The position numbers and the translations under genes were made by a program. Shown in pieces: positions 12,240 to 23,555 of a stretch of 64,000 nt of DNA (the first letter of the stretch is position 1; the number at the start of each line of letters is the position of its first letter). The notes under the pieces are model-generated. The model was not told the origin of the DNA and searched no databases. It was given only the letters and a program-made list of their open reading frames with translations. This DNA is from Agrypnia vestita. Taxonomy: Eukaryota > Arthropoda > Insecta > Trichoptera > Phryganeidae. The DNA lies in assembly GCA_016648135.1 (NCBI GenBank), contig JADDOH010023619.1:1-64000 (forward strand), read 5' to 3'.

Positions 12240-12590
12240 GTAAAATTTGGGTCAGATCTAGAACGCGGTGTTGATTTTTAAAAATAATACATCGGAGGGG
12301 TGGGAGAGGGGTAAAGGAGGGGGGGGAAATGGCGATTTTTTCGCAGGGCCTATGTTTCCCGCTGGGTCCTAAAGAATAAATATGCAAAATTCATAGATTT
12401 GTATAGAAAATATACCAGGGGGAGAGGCTGTGGTAAGGGAGAGGGGGGGGGAATATCGCCTGTATTACCCGCCCGCCGGGTCCCAAAGAAAAAGTTTGCA
12501 AATTTTGAGTCAAATCAGACAAATTTTGTAGATTAGTATAGAGAACAGACAGTCGATAGACAGACATTGAGTTTTATAGGCACAGATTTA
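12240..12590 (-). mobile_element. Helitron-like fragment nested in the piggyBac element
   Basis: On the minus strand it begins CCTATAAAACTCAATGTCTGTC and runs through G/C-homopolymer-rich blocks. These match the order of blocks in the copy at 44177-44575. The 3' end is not identifiable. Confidence 0.45.
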
Positions 12591-13728
12591 ACAATAAAAA
12601 TGGTGAACCTACTGTCCAACTGAAGAAATGATAGAGATTGCAACTAATGAAGCAATAATATTGACAGCAGTCTCTTGTGAGCCATCCTTAGCAGCACGTC
12701 GGCAAAGTTTCCTCTGATGGCCTGGTGTTGAGTCAGAGCTGCTCGGGTTGCACCCCCTAAAATCCAAAATCACAAAATATATTTTACGCACTGGATGACA
12801 CTGATTGTAGAATATGTTAACTGTATTCACCTGCGACACTAACAACGGATTTCACGGTAGTGGAAACACAGAGTACGGGGGTTGTAAAACCTTTAAACAG
12901 AGGTTTAAGGTACCACTTCCAGGCAAATAGCTGCATCATTCAAACAATCGGCAATTAGCCTCCATTTTTTACTGTCAGCATCCAAAGATGTTCTTAAATG
13001 AATATATATACTATACTAGCGATCGTCGCCTTCGTCTAGTAGATATCGCGGGAGACAAATGACACCTCTTGGTGATGTGAGGTTTGGTGGATGGGGGCAT
13101 CTTCCTGAGTATGCTGAAAAGCCGTTGAGATGCAAACACTGTATCCGAGGCATCGTGCAGGTCAAATGCCAACGGTGCCAGCTACATCTGTGCTTCACAC
13201 CTACTCGCAACTGCTCCAGGGACTTCCACGTCCGACCTGGGTCCTAATATAATCTAATATGTTAATTTTTATGTATTTTTTATATTTTTATTACAATTGT
13301 TATACTTTTTTGTTATACTTTTATTCAATAAAATAGATTTTAGTATACTTATCATATGTTTCAAACCCCAACTCGCCTGGAATCTTTTATGTTTAGATTT
13401 ATATATGTTTTATGTGTGTTTTTTTTTTTAAATTTATTATAATTTTCTTTTTAATTAAATACTCATTACAAAATGTTTCATTATATTGTAATTTTTTTAT
13501 TATTACATGGATTTTAATATGTTTTTGCAGCAGCTGTTTTTTTCCCATACTGATAAAAAAACACCCTTTGAGTTCTTATGTATGTTCAAACTAACATAGC
13601 GTAACTTCTAAACTATAAGGAAAAAAAAAAACACCAAAAATTTTCAAAAAATTCTGCGATGTGTTATCATGCATCGAATATTTTTTACAACTGCCATAAT
13701 TAATTCAGGTTTCAGAGGGTTAAGAATG

Positions 13729-14128
13729 TTTGGTGAAAATTTCAAGCAAAAATTAAAAAAAATAACAAAGTTATAGTTGATAATAGTGGCATCCCTTTGT
13801 TGGTTGCGCGCCGCGCCACACGCAGGTAGCTGCCAGTCGGGTTCTTTCATAATAGAAACGTTAAACCTGTTTCTGTTATGTTTGTGAAGAGTGCTCGATG
13901 ACATGGGAATTCTAAGCAAGGTGGAGGACTTATATTATGGACCTGGAATCGATGATTTTATGTAACTTGAACAATTTCGCGATTTATTCATTGCTCAATT
14001 TTCGAACGCGTTTTACTCGAAACCATGTTTTGAAAGTCAGCGACCAAAATATCTCGGAAACCACTGAACCGATCAACTTGACACCTCTAGTGGTTGATCT
14101 ATACAAACATCTAATACAATAAAACAAA
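13729..14128. repeat. Interspersed repeat, unbroken copy
   Basis: 13729-13920 matches 2940-3002 plus 3707-3870, where a LINE interrupts it. It contains a GC-rich core TTGCGCGCCGCGCCACACGC. Its right part is interrupted by the LINE tail at 14129. It seems to continue at 14595-14945, ending in a CCCCCTTAA-type terminus that matches 2870-2885 in inverse. Confidence 0.55.
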
Positions 14129-14592
14129 GGTTAGCTGAAGTAAATCGCATCCACAAAACTAATTTCGGTGATCGTGCTTTCGCGGTGGCTGGACCAAAGT
14201 TATGGAACAAACTACCTAACAAACTGAGACAAACTGACAGCTTAGCACAGTTCAAAAAACAACTTAAGACGCATTTATTTAGACAATCCTATAAAAACCT
14301 ATAAAATCTAACCACAACAACGCTAGCTAATGTTTTCCACTCCTATTGTGCACTCCGCGAAAACACATAATTCTTTCAGGGACTCACAAACTATTATAGT
14401 ACTCAATTTTAATTCCACTTCTTGTATGCCACCTAGTGAATAAGTAATAGTAAATAAGTTTTTTCTTTTCTAGCAGTAAGTTGTCTTGTAAGATAATAAT
14501 TTCTCTGTGTAAAGCGCCCTTGAGGTGAGTATTTCGCGAAAACGGCGCTATACAAATTATCCAATTATTATTATTATTATTATTGCTTTTTT
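14129..14592 (+). pseudogene. CR1/L2-like LINE 3' fragment, second copy
   Basis: It carries the same C-terminal motif (NFGDRAFAVAGPKLWNKLP) and 3' UTR as 4597-5050, with only scattered differences, and ends in ATT repeats. It begins further downstream in the ORF than the first copy, so this is an independent 5' truncation. Confidence 0.8.
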
Positions 14593-14959
14593 TATCGGTA
14601 TAATAAACCCGAATTTTTCCCTAAGAAACGCTATTTTAAATTTAAACGGCCGCTAGTTTGTCAAAAAGTGATATTTTCAAAAACTCCTACGCCAACCACT
14701 AAGTTATAGTGTCAATTTTGATAATCTTTATGTTTTTTTTCTGATGATTCCAGATGAAATGGGAGTGGTCACCGTGAATTTTCCGCCAATGTTGAATATT
14801 TTTTAATAATTTTTTTTAAACGCATTTTAAATATACGTACTTTCATGCATAAATGATGCCAATATCATGATCTACATAGATTTCCTTAAAAAAATTCACA
14901 AAAATTACTTTTTTCGCGTTTCATAGGTATTCGTATTCCCCCTTAAACATGGCTTCCAA

Positions 14960-15085
14960 TATTTAGTTTAACTGATCATTCCAGGTCTTTCGCGGACGCC
15001 CTCTGTTCCTGCTACCTACAACATTCTTCGCATATTCTTTTTACCCTCCTTTTCTAGCGAAAACACAATCTGTATTTCATCGCGG
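14960..15085 (-). pseudogene. LINE fragment, antisense
   Basis: The minus strand reads RGRPRKTWNDQ, the short conserved motif near the end of the LINE ORF2 group seen at 5712. Only about 120 bases are recognisable. Confidence 0.45.
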
Positions 15086-15436
15086 GTCTCTTTCCCAGGA
15101 GTTAGAGTAATTTGAATAAAGAATTGGGAGCTCTAAATACAAATGTCGAACATTTTATATGAAGACGAAGAAATACTAATATATTATTGCTGGCAACACA
15201 AATCCGTAGTGAGACATGACTGAGATTCTCAAACTTTTGTGCCACAGCGCACACGTAACAATACGTTAAGATCCACACGATTGTTATTAGCACCCTAGTG
15301 GTCCGTATTCACAAGGGTCTCTGAAAATCGGTAAAGGTGCGTATGTACTGAATGTGTAATTTTAATCAGCGTACAAAATACACGCGGCGAAAAGTCGCAG
15401 TTCGCCTTGCGCTCCTACTACCCTTCATACGCCTTA

Positions 15437-15599
15437 GGGCCGGTTGTTTCAAGTTGGATTAAACTAAACGATTAGATTAAAGTAAACGTTCTTTTAAAGC
15501 ATAGATCTTTACGTTCTCCACCGATCAGACGATCCGTTTTCGTAAAAATCTATGCTTTAATCGAAAGCTTACTTTGATCGAACATAAAACAACCGGGCC
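15437..15599. mobile_element. PIF/Harbinger-like MITE, copy 1 (163 bp)
   Basis: The terminal inverted repeats GGGCCGGTTGTTT and AAACAACCGGGCC are flanked by TTA on both sides (15434-15436, 15600-15602). A TWA target duplication is the mark of PIF/Harbinger elements. Internal blocks are inverted too. No coding capacity. Further copies at 16938, 48751 and 57170. Confidence 0.8.
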
Positions 15600-16937
15600 T
15601 TAGAGTTTTATTTTATTATTATTATTTTATTTTTTATTATTAATTAACCCCCCAAAGGGGTTTTGCAACAGATAGGTAAAGTGTACATTAACAAAATATA
15701 TAGTTTAAAGAAAAATAATAATAACATGTAAACATAATAATTACATAAAGTGGAAAGAAAATACTTAAAATACGGATACAAATATATAATGATAAATATA
15801 ATATAAAGTAAAAAGCAAGTATATAAAAAGCAGAATCAAAAGAGAAACATAATTTAATAGAAATTCAAAAACAAAAAAAGTAATAATGTATAGTGAAAAG
15901 ATATAGCACAAGCTTTGAAAGTCATAATATAATTCAAATACAAATCGATTATTTAAGTCCAATTCGACAAATACTAGTAGGTAATCTTTCAATACACTTT
16001 TTAATATATGTTTGAATAATATACAGTTATATTGGCAAAGACGTCCAGTTGCTCGTATCTGTTTGCTTGTCTAGGAAGCCTTTGCAGTTGGGAATTAAAG
16101 AAGTAGTTAGTAGAGCTGCAATTTCCACGGCAAAACTTCTTAATCACATATAGTTTACAATTTGGGTTGCACTATGTCAGCCCCATTAGAAGTATCAGTG
16201 TTAAGACAGGCATAGTTTACAAAATATTTATACAATTAAATATTAATTTCATGTGTGTCTATTTACAAGTTAGGTATTTATTCTTCATGGTCTTAGTTGT
16301 ATTAACAAAATAAAAAATATATAAAAATGTCTTTTTTTAATATATATTGAGAAAAAATAAAATAAATTAAAACTATATACATGCTTTGACAAAAAAGAGA
16401 GAAAAAGAAAAAAGGACAGAAAAGAAGAGATACATAAATCAGTAGGTAATTATTAGTTATTAATTTGTTTGAGTGAGAGCACCAATTTTGTGTCTCTCAT
16501 CAAAGAACTTTAAGAAAATTAAACTTAAATTTAACCCTCTCACAATGTTGATCTATATTTGAGTTAGATCTATAGTTATGCAGAAAGCATCCAACCCAAA
16601 TAACGTGGAACTGAGAAAATGTCTTCTAAAAATTAGAACTTACAAAAACCTTAGACTTAGATATTTCATTAATTATAGCATATTTATTTGCATAGGGTAT
16701 CATAAATATGTTGATAACGTTTTACCTACCTAATTACGTTTTACCCTACCTAATTATAAGAAAAAAAAATTATTCACTTAGATATATGACGCTTAGATAT
16801 GACAGTTAGATTCTTTCTACAAAATGTTTAAATGTACGGAAAATTTTTTTTCTATGTGGGTTCTATGCTCTATGAATTTGATAAAGCATGAAATAAAAAG
16901 TATTATTTGAAGCGTAGACAACGCTCAAACCCCCTTA
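15600..16937. other. AT-rich stretch without gene
   Basis: Very AT-rich sequence with no supported coding region. The block at 15640-16200 could be antisense repeat DNA, but I cannot name it. Confidence 0.45.
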
Positions 16938-17081
16938 GGCCCGGTTGTTTCAAATTCGATCAAAGTAAGCGTAGAGTTTAAACTGAAATTTTACGTTCTC
17001 CACCAATCAGACGATCCGTTTTCGTAAAAATCTATGCTTTTATCGACCGCTTACTTTGATCGAACTTGAAACAACCGGGCC
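16938..17081. mobile_element. PIF/Harbinger-like MITE, copy 2 (144 bp)
   Basis: Ends GGCCCGGTTGTTTC and GAAACAACCGGGCC with TTA on both sides (16935-16937, 17082-17084). The body is the same as the copy at 57170-57313 by eye, so both moved recently or from one source. Confidence 0.85.
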
Positions 17082-17182
17082 TTAGATGTTTTCTACAAAG
17101 TTATTATCGTGTAATAACAGTGGCTAGTTTGAAGTTCGATATGCATTTGACTTGGAATATCAAATTCAAATTAATATCATAT

Positions 17183-18135
17183 TAAAGGTACGACATTCCT
17201 TTTTCAAAATTAGTTATTTATTTGTTTTCGCGTCGTTTTTTTTCTTTGTTTTTCGAATGTGAGTTCCGTCGTGGCACTAGTGCTGTACAGACAGCACGCA
17301 ATATCAACCACGTGTATGGACCACATATTGAAAATGAATACGCGGTGCGTTTTTGGTTTGATCGCTTTCATTATGGAAATTTCGACCTCAACAACGATCG
17401 GAGACTCCAGTCGATAGTAACGAATTGAAAGTCGTTATGGAAGCAGATTCATCTTAATGCATGTCAAAATTAGCAACAGCCTTAAAATAAGGAAGCTCGA
17501 AAAATAGGTACCGTATGAACTTACTTTTATTTTTCTTAATTTATTGAGTCGGCACGTAAATGAGGGATTTCTGAATTGGATTGTTACTTGTGATGAAAGA
17601 TGGATTCTGTAAGATAATCAGAAACGTTTGTCGTAATGTTTGGACCCAGTGGAGGCGAACAAACATGTCCCAAAAGCAAATTGAGTCAAAATGAACTGTT
17701 TGTGGTTGTATGGCGGACCTCTGCCGACCTTATTCATTACTGCTTCTTGAGATCTGGCGCAAGAATTACTGCAGAAATGTCAAGAATTAAAAATCACTAT
17801 GGACATGTTCGCTATCAAACAACCGGGACTAGTCAACACTCGACCATACACAACGCAACGGACTGTCTTAAAATTACAAGAGCTTCGACTGGAAACTCAC
17901 CCACCTTACTCGCCAAACTTTGTACCTGCTGGTTTTAATTTTTTTCAACTCCGATGAGGTGATGGAAAACGCATTTTTCTATAGTAAAGGCATCAATGAA
18001 CTTCCATTAAATTGGCTAAAGTACATCGAAAACAATGGCCAATACTTTTCATAAAAATAAATTGTTTGAATTTTTCTATATATATAAAACGTTAATTTCA
18101 TAGGTAAGGACTGATATATGTGTACCTAATAAAGT
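17183..18135 (+). pseudogene. mariner (Tc1/mariner) transposase, decayed
   Basis: 17222-17427 encodes a mariner-type N-terminal helix-turn-helix region (SAVQTARNIN, then RFWFDRF). 17545-17640 has WIVTCDERWIL, which holds the first catalytic Asp, and a DPVEA stretch. 17700-17760 has DLIHYCFL. 17890-17950 has HPPYSPN, followed by a residue other than Asp where the third catalytic Asp of the DD34D triad is expected. Stops and frameshifts occur throughout. The outer ends (AAGGTACGACATT, ATATGTGTACCT) look like worn terminal repeats. Confidence 0.8.
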
Positions 18136-18180
18136 GGTGTGAACAAATGTATTTGATTATATTACAATACACATTATTAT

Positions 18181-18470
18181 TGTGAAGTTGCAATTTCAGA
18201 ACAGTGATCTGTGAATTTTAAAACGAAATTTATTAATCAATTAGAAAGACATACAGAAAAATCAAATCACCGAAAATATATTTTGGCCGCTTCCGGGACT
18301 CGAACCCGAATCTCCTATCTATCCGGGAAGGTGCGTTACCATTACGCCACATCAGCCTCGTACTTTTCCGTCCATACAGGGTTCGAGTCCCGGTAGCAGC
18401 CAAACATTTTTTCTTTGATTTGATTTATCTGTTCGTCTTTCTAATTGATTAATAAATTTGGTTTTTAACT
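18181..18470. mobile_element. Foldback element carrying tRNA-like sequence
   Basis: TATTAATCAATTAGAAAGAC (from about 18228) and the inverse GTCTTTCTAATTGATTAATA (from about 18441) bracket a tRNA-like segment on the minus strand and a lone T-arm on the plus strand. A copy of the left arm lies at 22936-23040. Confidence 0.65.
18285..18357 (-). tRNA. tRNA-like sequence (probable pseudo-tRNA or SINE head)
   Basis: The minus strand has a consensus-matching A box (TGGCGTAATGG) and B box (GGTTCGAGTCC), a D-arm GCGT/ACGC, a T-arm CGGG/CCCG, and an acceptor stem GGCTGAT opposite AGCGGCC with one mismatch. The anticodon stem pairs poorly and I cannot assign an anticodon with confidence. It sits inside a foldback repeat, so a mobile tRNA relic is more likely than a working gene. 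Confidence 0.5.
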
Positions 18471-18719
18471 TAATTAAGATGAATTAGACGTTTCTCACTG
18501 AGATTAAGCTATTTATATGGGAAAGCATGTATGGAAGACTTTTGGTGTACATGGGGCTTACAACCTGTCATCGCTGGCTTAAGTGATCACTTTACACAAT
18601 GAAACGTTCACCGATTCCACCAAAGAACAACCAAACGTCTTTTAAATTTGTGAACAAAATCCAGTAAATGTGTTCTTAGAAAATACTAACAAATTTTTTA
18701 TTTGATTTTAATGAAATTT

Positions 18720-19125
18720 ATTATTTACTCATCTTATCTCATCTTCTTTCCCTCGTCCTATTCGGTTCGGGGACCCATTGCATCGACAAGGCGCCTCCAT
18801 TCGTCCCTGTCTCGCGCTGATTGTAGTCCCATCCTTTCCTCACACAGTTTCTGGAGTTGCCTCGCCCAGCTGCGTCGTAGGCTACCCACTGGGCGTCTTC
18901 CCTTAGGAATCGTACTCGGTATTTCCCTAGGAATTCGGTCATCAGACATTCTTAGTACTTGCCCAAGCCACCTCAGTCGCGATTTTTCTATGTTTAGATC
19001 GTCTCGGATCGTCGAGTTTCTTATTCGATCCCATTTCGTGACCCCTGCCACTCCTCTCAAGTACTTCATTTCGGCCGCTTGGACTCTAGAGCTGTCTATA
19101 TCTGGTGACCGAACGTAAGCGTCGG
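18720..19125 (-). pseudogene. LINE reverse-transcriptase C-terminal fragment
   Basis: A 103-codon frame on the minus strand reads YLRGVAGVTKWDRIRN, LRWLGQVLRM, RIPRE and GRRPVGSLRRSWARQLQ, then ARDRDEWRRLV. It ends with the tail GGGTCCCCGAACCG and GATGAGATAAG. This is a second LINE group, related to the tails at 7215 and 37140. No upstream polymerase. Confidence 0.8.
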
Positions 19126-19680
19126 GCGGTATACCGTTTTGAACACTGCCGCTTTTGTCTCGATACTAAGCTCAGCTTTCCTTTTCACCCTATCGTATTT
19201 TTTACTTTTTTGTTCGGACATTGAATGGCATTTTCTATGCAAAATTGGATGTATTATAGTAGAGACAAGAATGCTAGCATGGCGGTGAATGAGAAGGACT
19301 GCCGCTACAGTAGTATTGTTGATAAAGTGTCGCGTCCCACGTTTTGACGACAGCAGATGTTGATCAGCTCTCCAGTGGCGTAGCGTCCAGCTCGCGGGGG
19401 GTCCATCAATCAAAGGATTATCCCGTCAGCGCCCCCGGCCCGATGGAAAGTCAGTGGCGGAACACGACTTTCACAAAATAACGTTTTAGATCATTTTTAG
19501 TACCTAAGTCTTTCAAAAAAATTAACATGATTCCAATTCTATTTATCGATTTTATATTAGGGGCGTAAAAGCGAAGGTAGCAATATTCCACTGAGGCGTT
19601 TATGAGATAAATACTAAAAACCTGTCACTACTCGAGGAAATTTCTCTGGATTCTATGAAACCTACATCTAATTCTAAATA
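19126..19680. other. Repeat-derived stretch without gene
   Basis: 19126-19420 continues beyond the LINE fragment without a clear frame. 19500-19680 is the left part of a repeat whose unbroken copy is at 21520-21880. The foldback element at 19681 splits it. Confidence 0.5.
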
Positions 19681-20497
19681 ATTCAGAATATTTTGAGTTT
19701 GTTCAAATCTTTCAGAACAGTGCTGGATTTATGTCACAGAGACATTATTAATCAATTAGTGTATATTATAGATATCTCACAGAGACGAAACTGTATTAAT
19801 TATGGGAACTGTATTAATTATGTTACAATTGTGTAGAGTGATCACTTGGGCCTACCAAAGGACGGGTCATAAGTCCTGTTACACCCAAATGACTTCTATA
19901 CCTACTTTCCCATAATTAATACAGTTTCGTCTCTGTGAGATATCTATAATATACACTAATTGATTAATAATGTCTCTGTGACATAAATCCAGCACTGTTC
20001 TGAAAGATTTGAACAAACTCAAAATATTCTGAATTTTAAATACTGGTCAAAAAGGAATTTAACAAAAATTGGAAATAATATTTCCTGGCGTATCCTAGTG
20101 TAATGCAAGTATTCGGATGAATTTCATTACACATAATAAAAAGGATATTGCTCCCTAAATTCCGTAAAATCAATTGTAGATTTTCTCATTAGCGACATCT
20201 GTGGGGATTTAGGGGAATGAAAATGGCTTTGTACAGGCCGCATGGAAGGGGCGCTTATAACTCATATATGAAAGCTTCACGCAATTTGAACATATATGCA
20301 ACTTCCAAAAAATGAATAAGCATGGTGTATTCTATCGTGGGTGGAAGTGGCGAATGTTACAATTGTGTAGAGTGATCACTTGGGCCTACCAAAGGACGGG
20401 TCATAAGTCCTGTTACACCCAAATGACTTCTATACCTACTTTCCCATAATTAATACAGTTTCGTCTCTGTGAGATATCTCTAATATACACTAATTAA
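19681..20497 (-). mobile_element. Composite foldback element with 9-bp target duplication
   Basis: TTCTAAATA flanks both ends (19672-19680, 20498-20506). One end is ATTCAGAATATTTTGAG, the other CACTAATTAA. Inside, about 130 bases at the left end are inverted at 19905-20035, and a second half-copy lies at 20355-20497. The same family occurs at 23824, 25407 and, worn, at 18510, 23300, 44030 and 49150. No transposase. Nine-base duplications suggest Mutator-like transposition, but the two termini are not inverse copies. Confidence 0.7.
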
Positions 20498-20506
20498 TTC
20501 TAAATA

Positions 20507-20700
20507 AATTTTTAAAAAGAATTGCCACCTCAGTTTACCTTGTATACAAGTGTATAAATAAATATTTAACTTTTAAATATGGATGGCGCTGTGTTTCTTT
20601 CCAAACAGTGGACATTGCTGCTTTTGCTATTTACATGTTTCAGTCTAAAATCGATATAACTCTCACATTTGTATGAAGTTATCTGTCACATCGTGAAAAA
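20507..20700. repeat. Right part of the split interspersed repeat
   Basis: It matches 21690-21880 (ATAAATATTTAACTTTTAAATAT, then AAACAGTGGACA), which together with 19500-19680 restores the unbroken copy at 21520-21880. Confidence 0.55.
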
Positions 20701-21500
20701 TCCAAGAGGTGGAACAATATACTTATATAGGTTTAATAGTTGATAAACACTTTAATTGGAAACAACATATTGATAATATTTGTAAAAAACTGAGATCCAT
20801 GCTAAGTGCATTTCACATGCTAAGACTATGTAGCTCTCGGGGCACACTGTTGTGCACAGTGTACTTCGCGATGGTTGACTCGGTTATCAGTTATGGCGTG
20901 AGTGGTTATGGTCTTACCTATAAAACATACATTGATAAAATCAAACAGTTACAATTAAGATTCCTAAAACTTATAGTAGATAATAGAGTAAATGATTGAA
21001 TAATAAATTATTCAAAGTATGCAAAATATTACCAATTGACTGATAATGAATGATAAATAATATTAATATACACACTGACACGCACCATAACTATGCAACC
21101 AGATCGACAGGACGAACAATGAGAATACCAGTCACAAACAACGTGTATGGTGGAAGAAAAAGAGGTTATATTGTACCAAGAATCTTTAATAAATTAGATA
21201 AAAAATTCTTTGAGATGATGCGAGACAAAAAAACTCCATTGGCTTCAAAAAAGTACAAGCTAAAAGAATATATATTAAAGCTATGTACCTAATCTTACAT
21301 TAATTTATAATTATCATGTATCACTTGTAAAAATCATGCAATACTCGATAATGACCTACTCCATAATCTTCATTATAAAATAATAATAATTATTGTCAAA
21401 CAATGTTGAAGGCAACCATGCCGTAAAACTGCTGTGCAGTTTGGCATATGTATCTATATAATTAGTATCAAAAATAAATAAATATGAAAAAAAAAAGATA
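20700..21500 (+). pseudogene. Jockey-like LINE 3' fragment
   Basis: 20709-20999 encodes LGL-type reverse-transcriptase C-terminal residues: YIGLIVDKHFNWKQHID, then FAMVDSVISYGVSGYG and LQLRFLKLI. A stop follows, and a second frame (21050-21292) carries NYATRS, VYGGRKRG, PRIFNKL. The 3' UTR ends near 21500 in TAAATAAATA and a run of A. Truncated and broken. Confidence 0.8.
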
Positions 21501-22100
21501 ATTTTTAGCAAGTCTTTCAAAAAATTAAGAAGATTCCAATTATATTTATCGCTGTTATACTAGGGTTGTAAAAGTAAAGGTAGCAATATTCCACTGAGGT
21601 GTTTATTAAATAAATACTAAAAACCTGTCACTACTCAAGGAAATGTCTCTGGAATCAATGAACCCTAAATCTTATTCGAAATATTTTTTTAAAAATAATT
21701 TCTACCTTAGTTTACCTTGTGTATAGGTGTATAAATAAATATTTAACTTTTAAATATAGATGGTGGTGTTTTTCTTTTCAAACAGTGGACAATTCTGCTT
21801 TTGATATTTACATGTTTTAGTCTAAAATCGATATAACTCTCACTTTTGTATGAAGCTATTTGTCGCGTGACACATTCTTGGGAGTTGATTGGTTGAAATG
21901 GATATTGCTGCTTTTATGGTGATTTGAAAAAAAAATGGTATCGGAAGGGTAAGAAGTATATTTCCTAAAATCTCAAATTCAGTACATTCTAAATTATTAA
22001 TCCTCGCTATTACTAACTTATGTGTTTAAATTATTCATTTATGGAATGATATACCTACATAAATTTTTAAATTTCTAAATCTAGAAAACTTTGTATATAT
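21501..22100. other. Interspersed repeat and AT-rich DNA
   Basis: 21520-21880 is the unbroken paralogue of the repeat split at 19680/20507. 21880-22100 shows nothing I can name. Confidence 0.5.
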
Positions 22101-22119
22101 ATCTAAGTTAAACGCCTAC

Positions 22120-22360
22120 TAAAGTAGGACTTACGCTTATTTCAGTCCGCCCGCATCGGACAAAACGACCAATCAGGAGCCGATGCGGGCCACGTCAATC
22201 GACCGATTAGAAGTCCGGTGCGACCGACGAGGTGCCGGCCGCGTGCCGGTATCACCACCACTCTCTCGCCGACCGCCGTAGACTCTACCAGCACTACCAA
22301 TCGTGCTCTGTATTATTGTACTCCCATTACAGCAAGCTGTTCCCGCAATAAATCGACTGA
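22120..22360. other. GC-rich block with hairpin and poly(A)-like signal
   Basis: It stands out from its surroundings in GC. It contains an 11-bp inverted repeat (GCCCGCATCGG at 22149, its complement ending 22190) and an AATAAA (about 22350). It could be part of an LTR or a promoter, but no partner LTR or coding region is visible. Confidence 0.3.
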
Positions 22361-23440
22361 GTAAAATGTGAGTATTCCTCTGGCCTCCATTTGTCTTGCC
22401 TTAGCTTGCCACATACGTCTACGCACTAAACGCGAGCGCATTCAAACAATTCACATAGAATGCCTTCAGCGCCACACGTGCATATCGAGATTCATGTCTC
22501 TTACAGGTGGACATGATCTCAGCATCACTCATCTCCCTACGCAACTACAATAGCCAATTTACCACACACAATCAACACATCTCTTACGCGCTCAATAACT
22601 GCCCGTCATGAGGAATAAACGGTGCTATTGAAACTTTACAAGGCTTGAATTTTTTAATTGCCAATTTTTTTGCAAGGCCTAAAATCACTTAATTTGACCC
22701 GTATGAAACCGAATGACTTTTGATGTGTAACATCTTTCCTCTCGCTTTCCTGCAATCTGTGGCAGTGATTTCGTGAAAATGGACGGAAACGCGTAACAGG
22801 AAACTAGTCGCCGGGGAAGCGCGCGCTATTTCATTTGACCAATGAGCGCGCGCGGTGATAGAGTTGGCCGTCAGGCCGCCAGCCCATTTTTCGAGAGGTT
22901 GGTACTGTATTAATAAATGTATATGAAATTAAAGAAAACACATTATTATTGTGAAGTTGCAATTTCGGAACGAAGTTCTGTGAATTTTAAACGAGTTTTT
23001 ATTAATCAATTAGAAAAGACCTACAGAAAAATCTAATTAACGGAAAAATATTTCGGATTGCGTTTTATCTAATTTCGCCACGGCAGTCTGGTAAGGTAAC
23101 GAAAATTTTTCTACCTTATATGTAGTCTCTTTTTAATTTAACATTTTTATTCCAGTTTTAAAGCAATCCAGATTGAACATTTTTCAAATTCTTAAATATA
23201 ATAGTATACTGTTTTATCGACATCGCCAAAATTCTTTGGACAAACTGTAAGGCATTTTTTTTAAATATTCAATGAAAAATAGAATTGGTGAAGATTGCAT
23301 TGTGTAGAGTGATCGCTTAAAATGATTCTCATATAAATAGCTTCGTCCTTGCGAGACTTTTTTTAATTTATCTTGATTTAATAATATTTATTTGCATCAA
23401 GTAAGATTTCTCCACGAGCCGCCTCTCCCCCATCTGTCAC
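22361..23440. other. No supported gene; foldback half-copy and repeat pieces
   Basis: 22936-23090 is a second copy of the left arm of the element at 18181. 23290-23370 contains worn pieces of the foldback family at 23824 (TGTGTAGAGTGATCGCTTAA). The rest is unremarkable. Confidence 0.45.
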
Positions 23441-23469
23441 CCCCGCAGATCTCCGCATCCCTATTCCAC

Positions 23470-23555
23470 TCCCGAGCTATATAAAGCCATCTCCCCGCGA
23501 CACAAGCACTTCAGTTGTCATTGGTCCAGCAACAGCGAATTACACAGCAATCAAG
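23470..23555 (+). promoter_or_regulatory. Core promoter and candidate non-coding first exon of the pyrokinin gene
   Basis: A TATATAAAG box (23478-23486) lies about 33 bases before the arthropod initiator TCAGTT (23511-23516). Transcription would start near 23513. The following 43 bases end at a good splice donor, CAAG|GTAACT (exon end 23555). The next fitting acceptor is TTTCGACAG at 26010, just before the neuropeptide start codon. Assigning it to that gene is inference: it is the only supported plus-strand gene downstream. Confidence 0.55.

Larger units (their letters stand above)
8237..13246 (+). pseudogene. piggyBac transposase (DDE_Tnp_1_7 family), broken
   Basis: Cut-and-paste transposase remnant in several pieces. 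8237-8335 is an acidic N-terminus (GDISDIDLEEEDEFEE) ending in TAA, with similar coding continuing in the same frame. 9478-9815 covers ITALQYFKKFI and the adjacent region. 9816-10000 has FPHLRHYW and AMSRDRSMSLRKNFHLND. 10625-10780 has FNSIDEAMIPFKGR, whose Asp is the expected catalytic position, then KPHKWGFK. 10785-11205 has SGDVVVRL and VSFDNWFTS. 11962-12110 has MGGVDLDNMLIALYRAD and YLRIIFHLVD. 13059-13244 is the C-terminal Cys-rich domain (GHLPEYAEKPLRCKHC, CQRCQLHLC, NCSRDFH). Stops, frame changes and an insertion between the SF and MGG codons make it non-functional. A 5' UTR exon with donor near 7932 is possible. Confidence 0.85.
7693..13719 (+). mobile_element. piggyBac-like transposon, 6.0 kb with nested insertions
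   Basis: The left end is CCCTCTGAGACC (7693). The right end is the reverse complement of CCCTCTGAAACC (ending at 13719). It is followed by TTAA (13720-13723) and preceded by TTCA, a one-base decay of the TTAA target. Pieces of a piggyBac transposase lie inside in the right order. Nested in it are a Penelope-like remnant with a hammerhead-like motif (about 8920-9090), a 756-bp inverted-repeat element (11206-11961) and a Helitron-like piece (about 12240-12590). It is a dead copy. Confidence 0.85.

Noticed and set aside
3780..22360. Possible CRISPR or other bacterial defence arrays
   Set aside because: Repeats here are inverted or dispersed transposon pieces, not regularly spaced direct repeats, and the DNA is clearly eukaryotic.
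22120..22360. Solo LTR
   Set aside because: GC-rich with a poly(A)-like word, but no TG...CA ends with a target duplication could be found.
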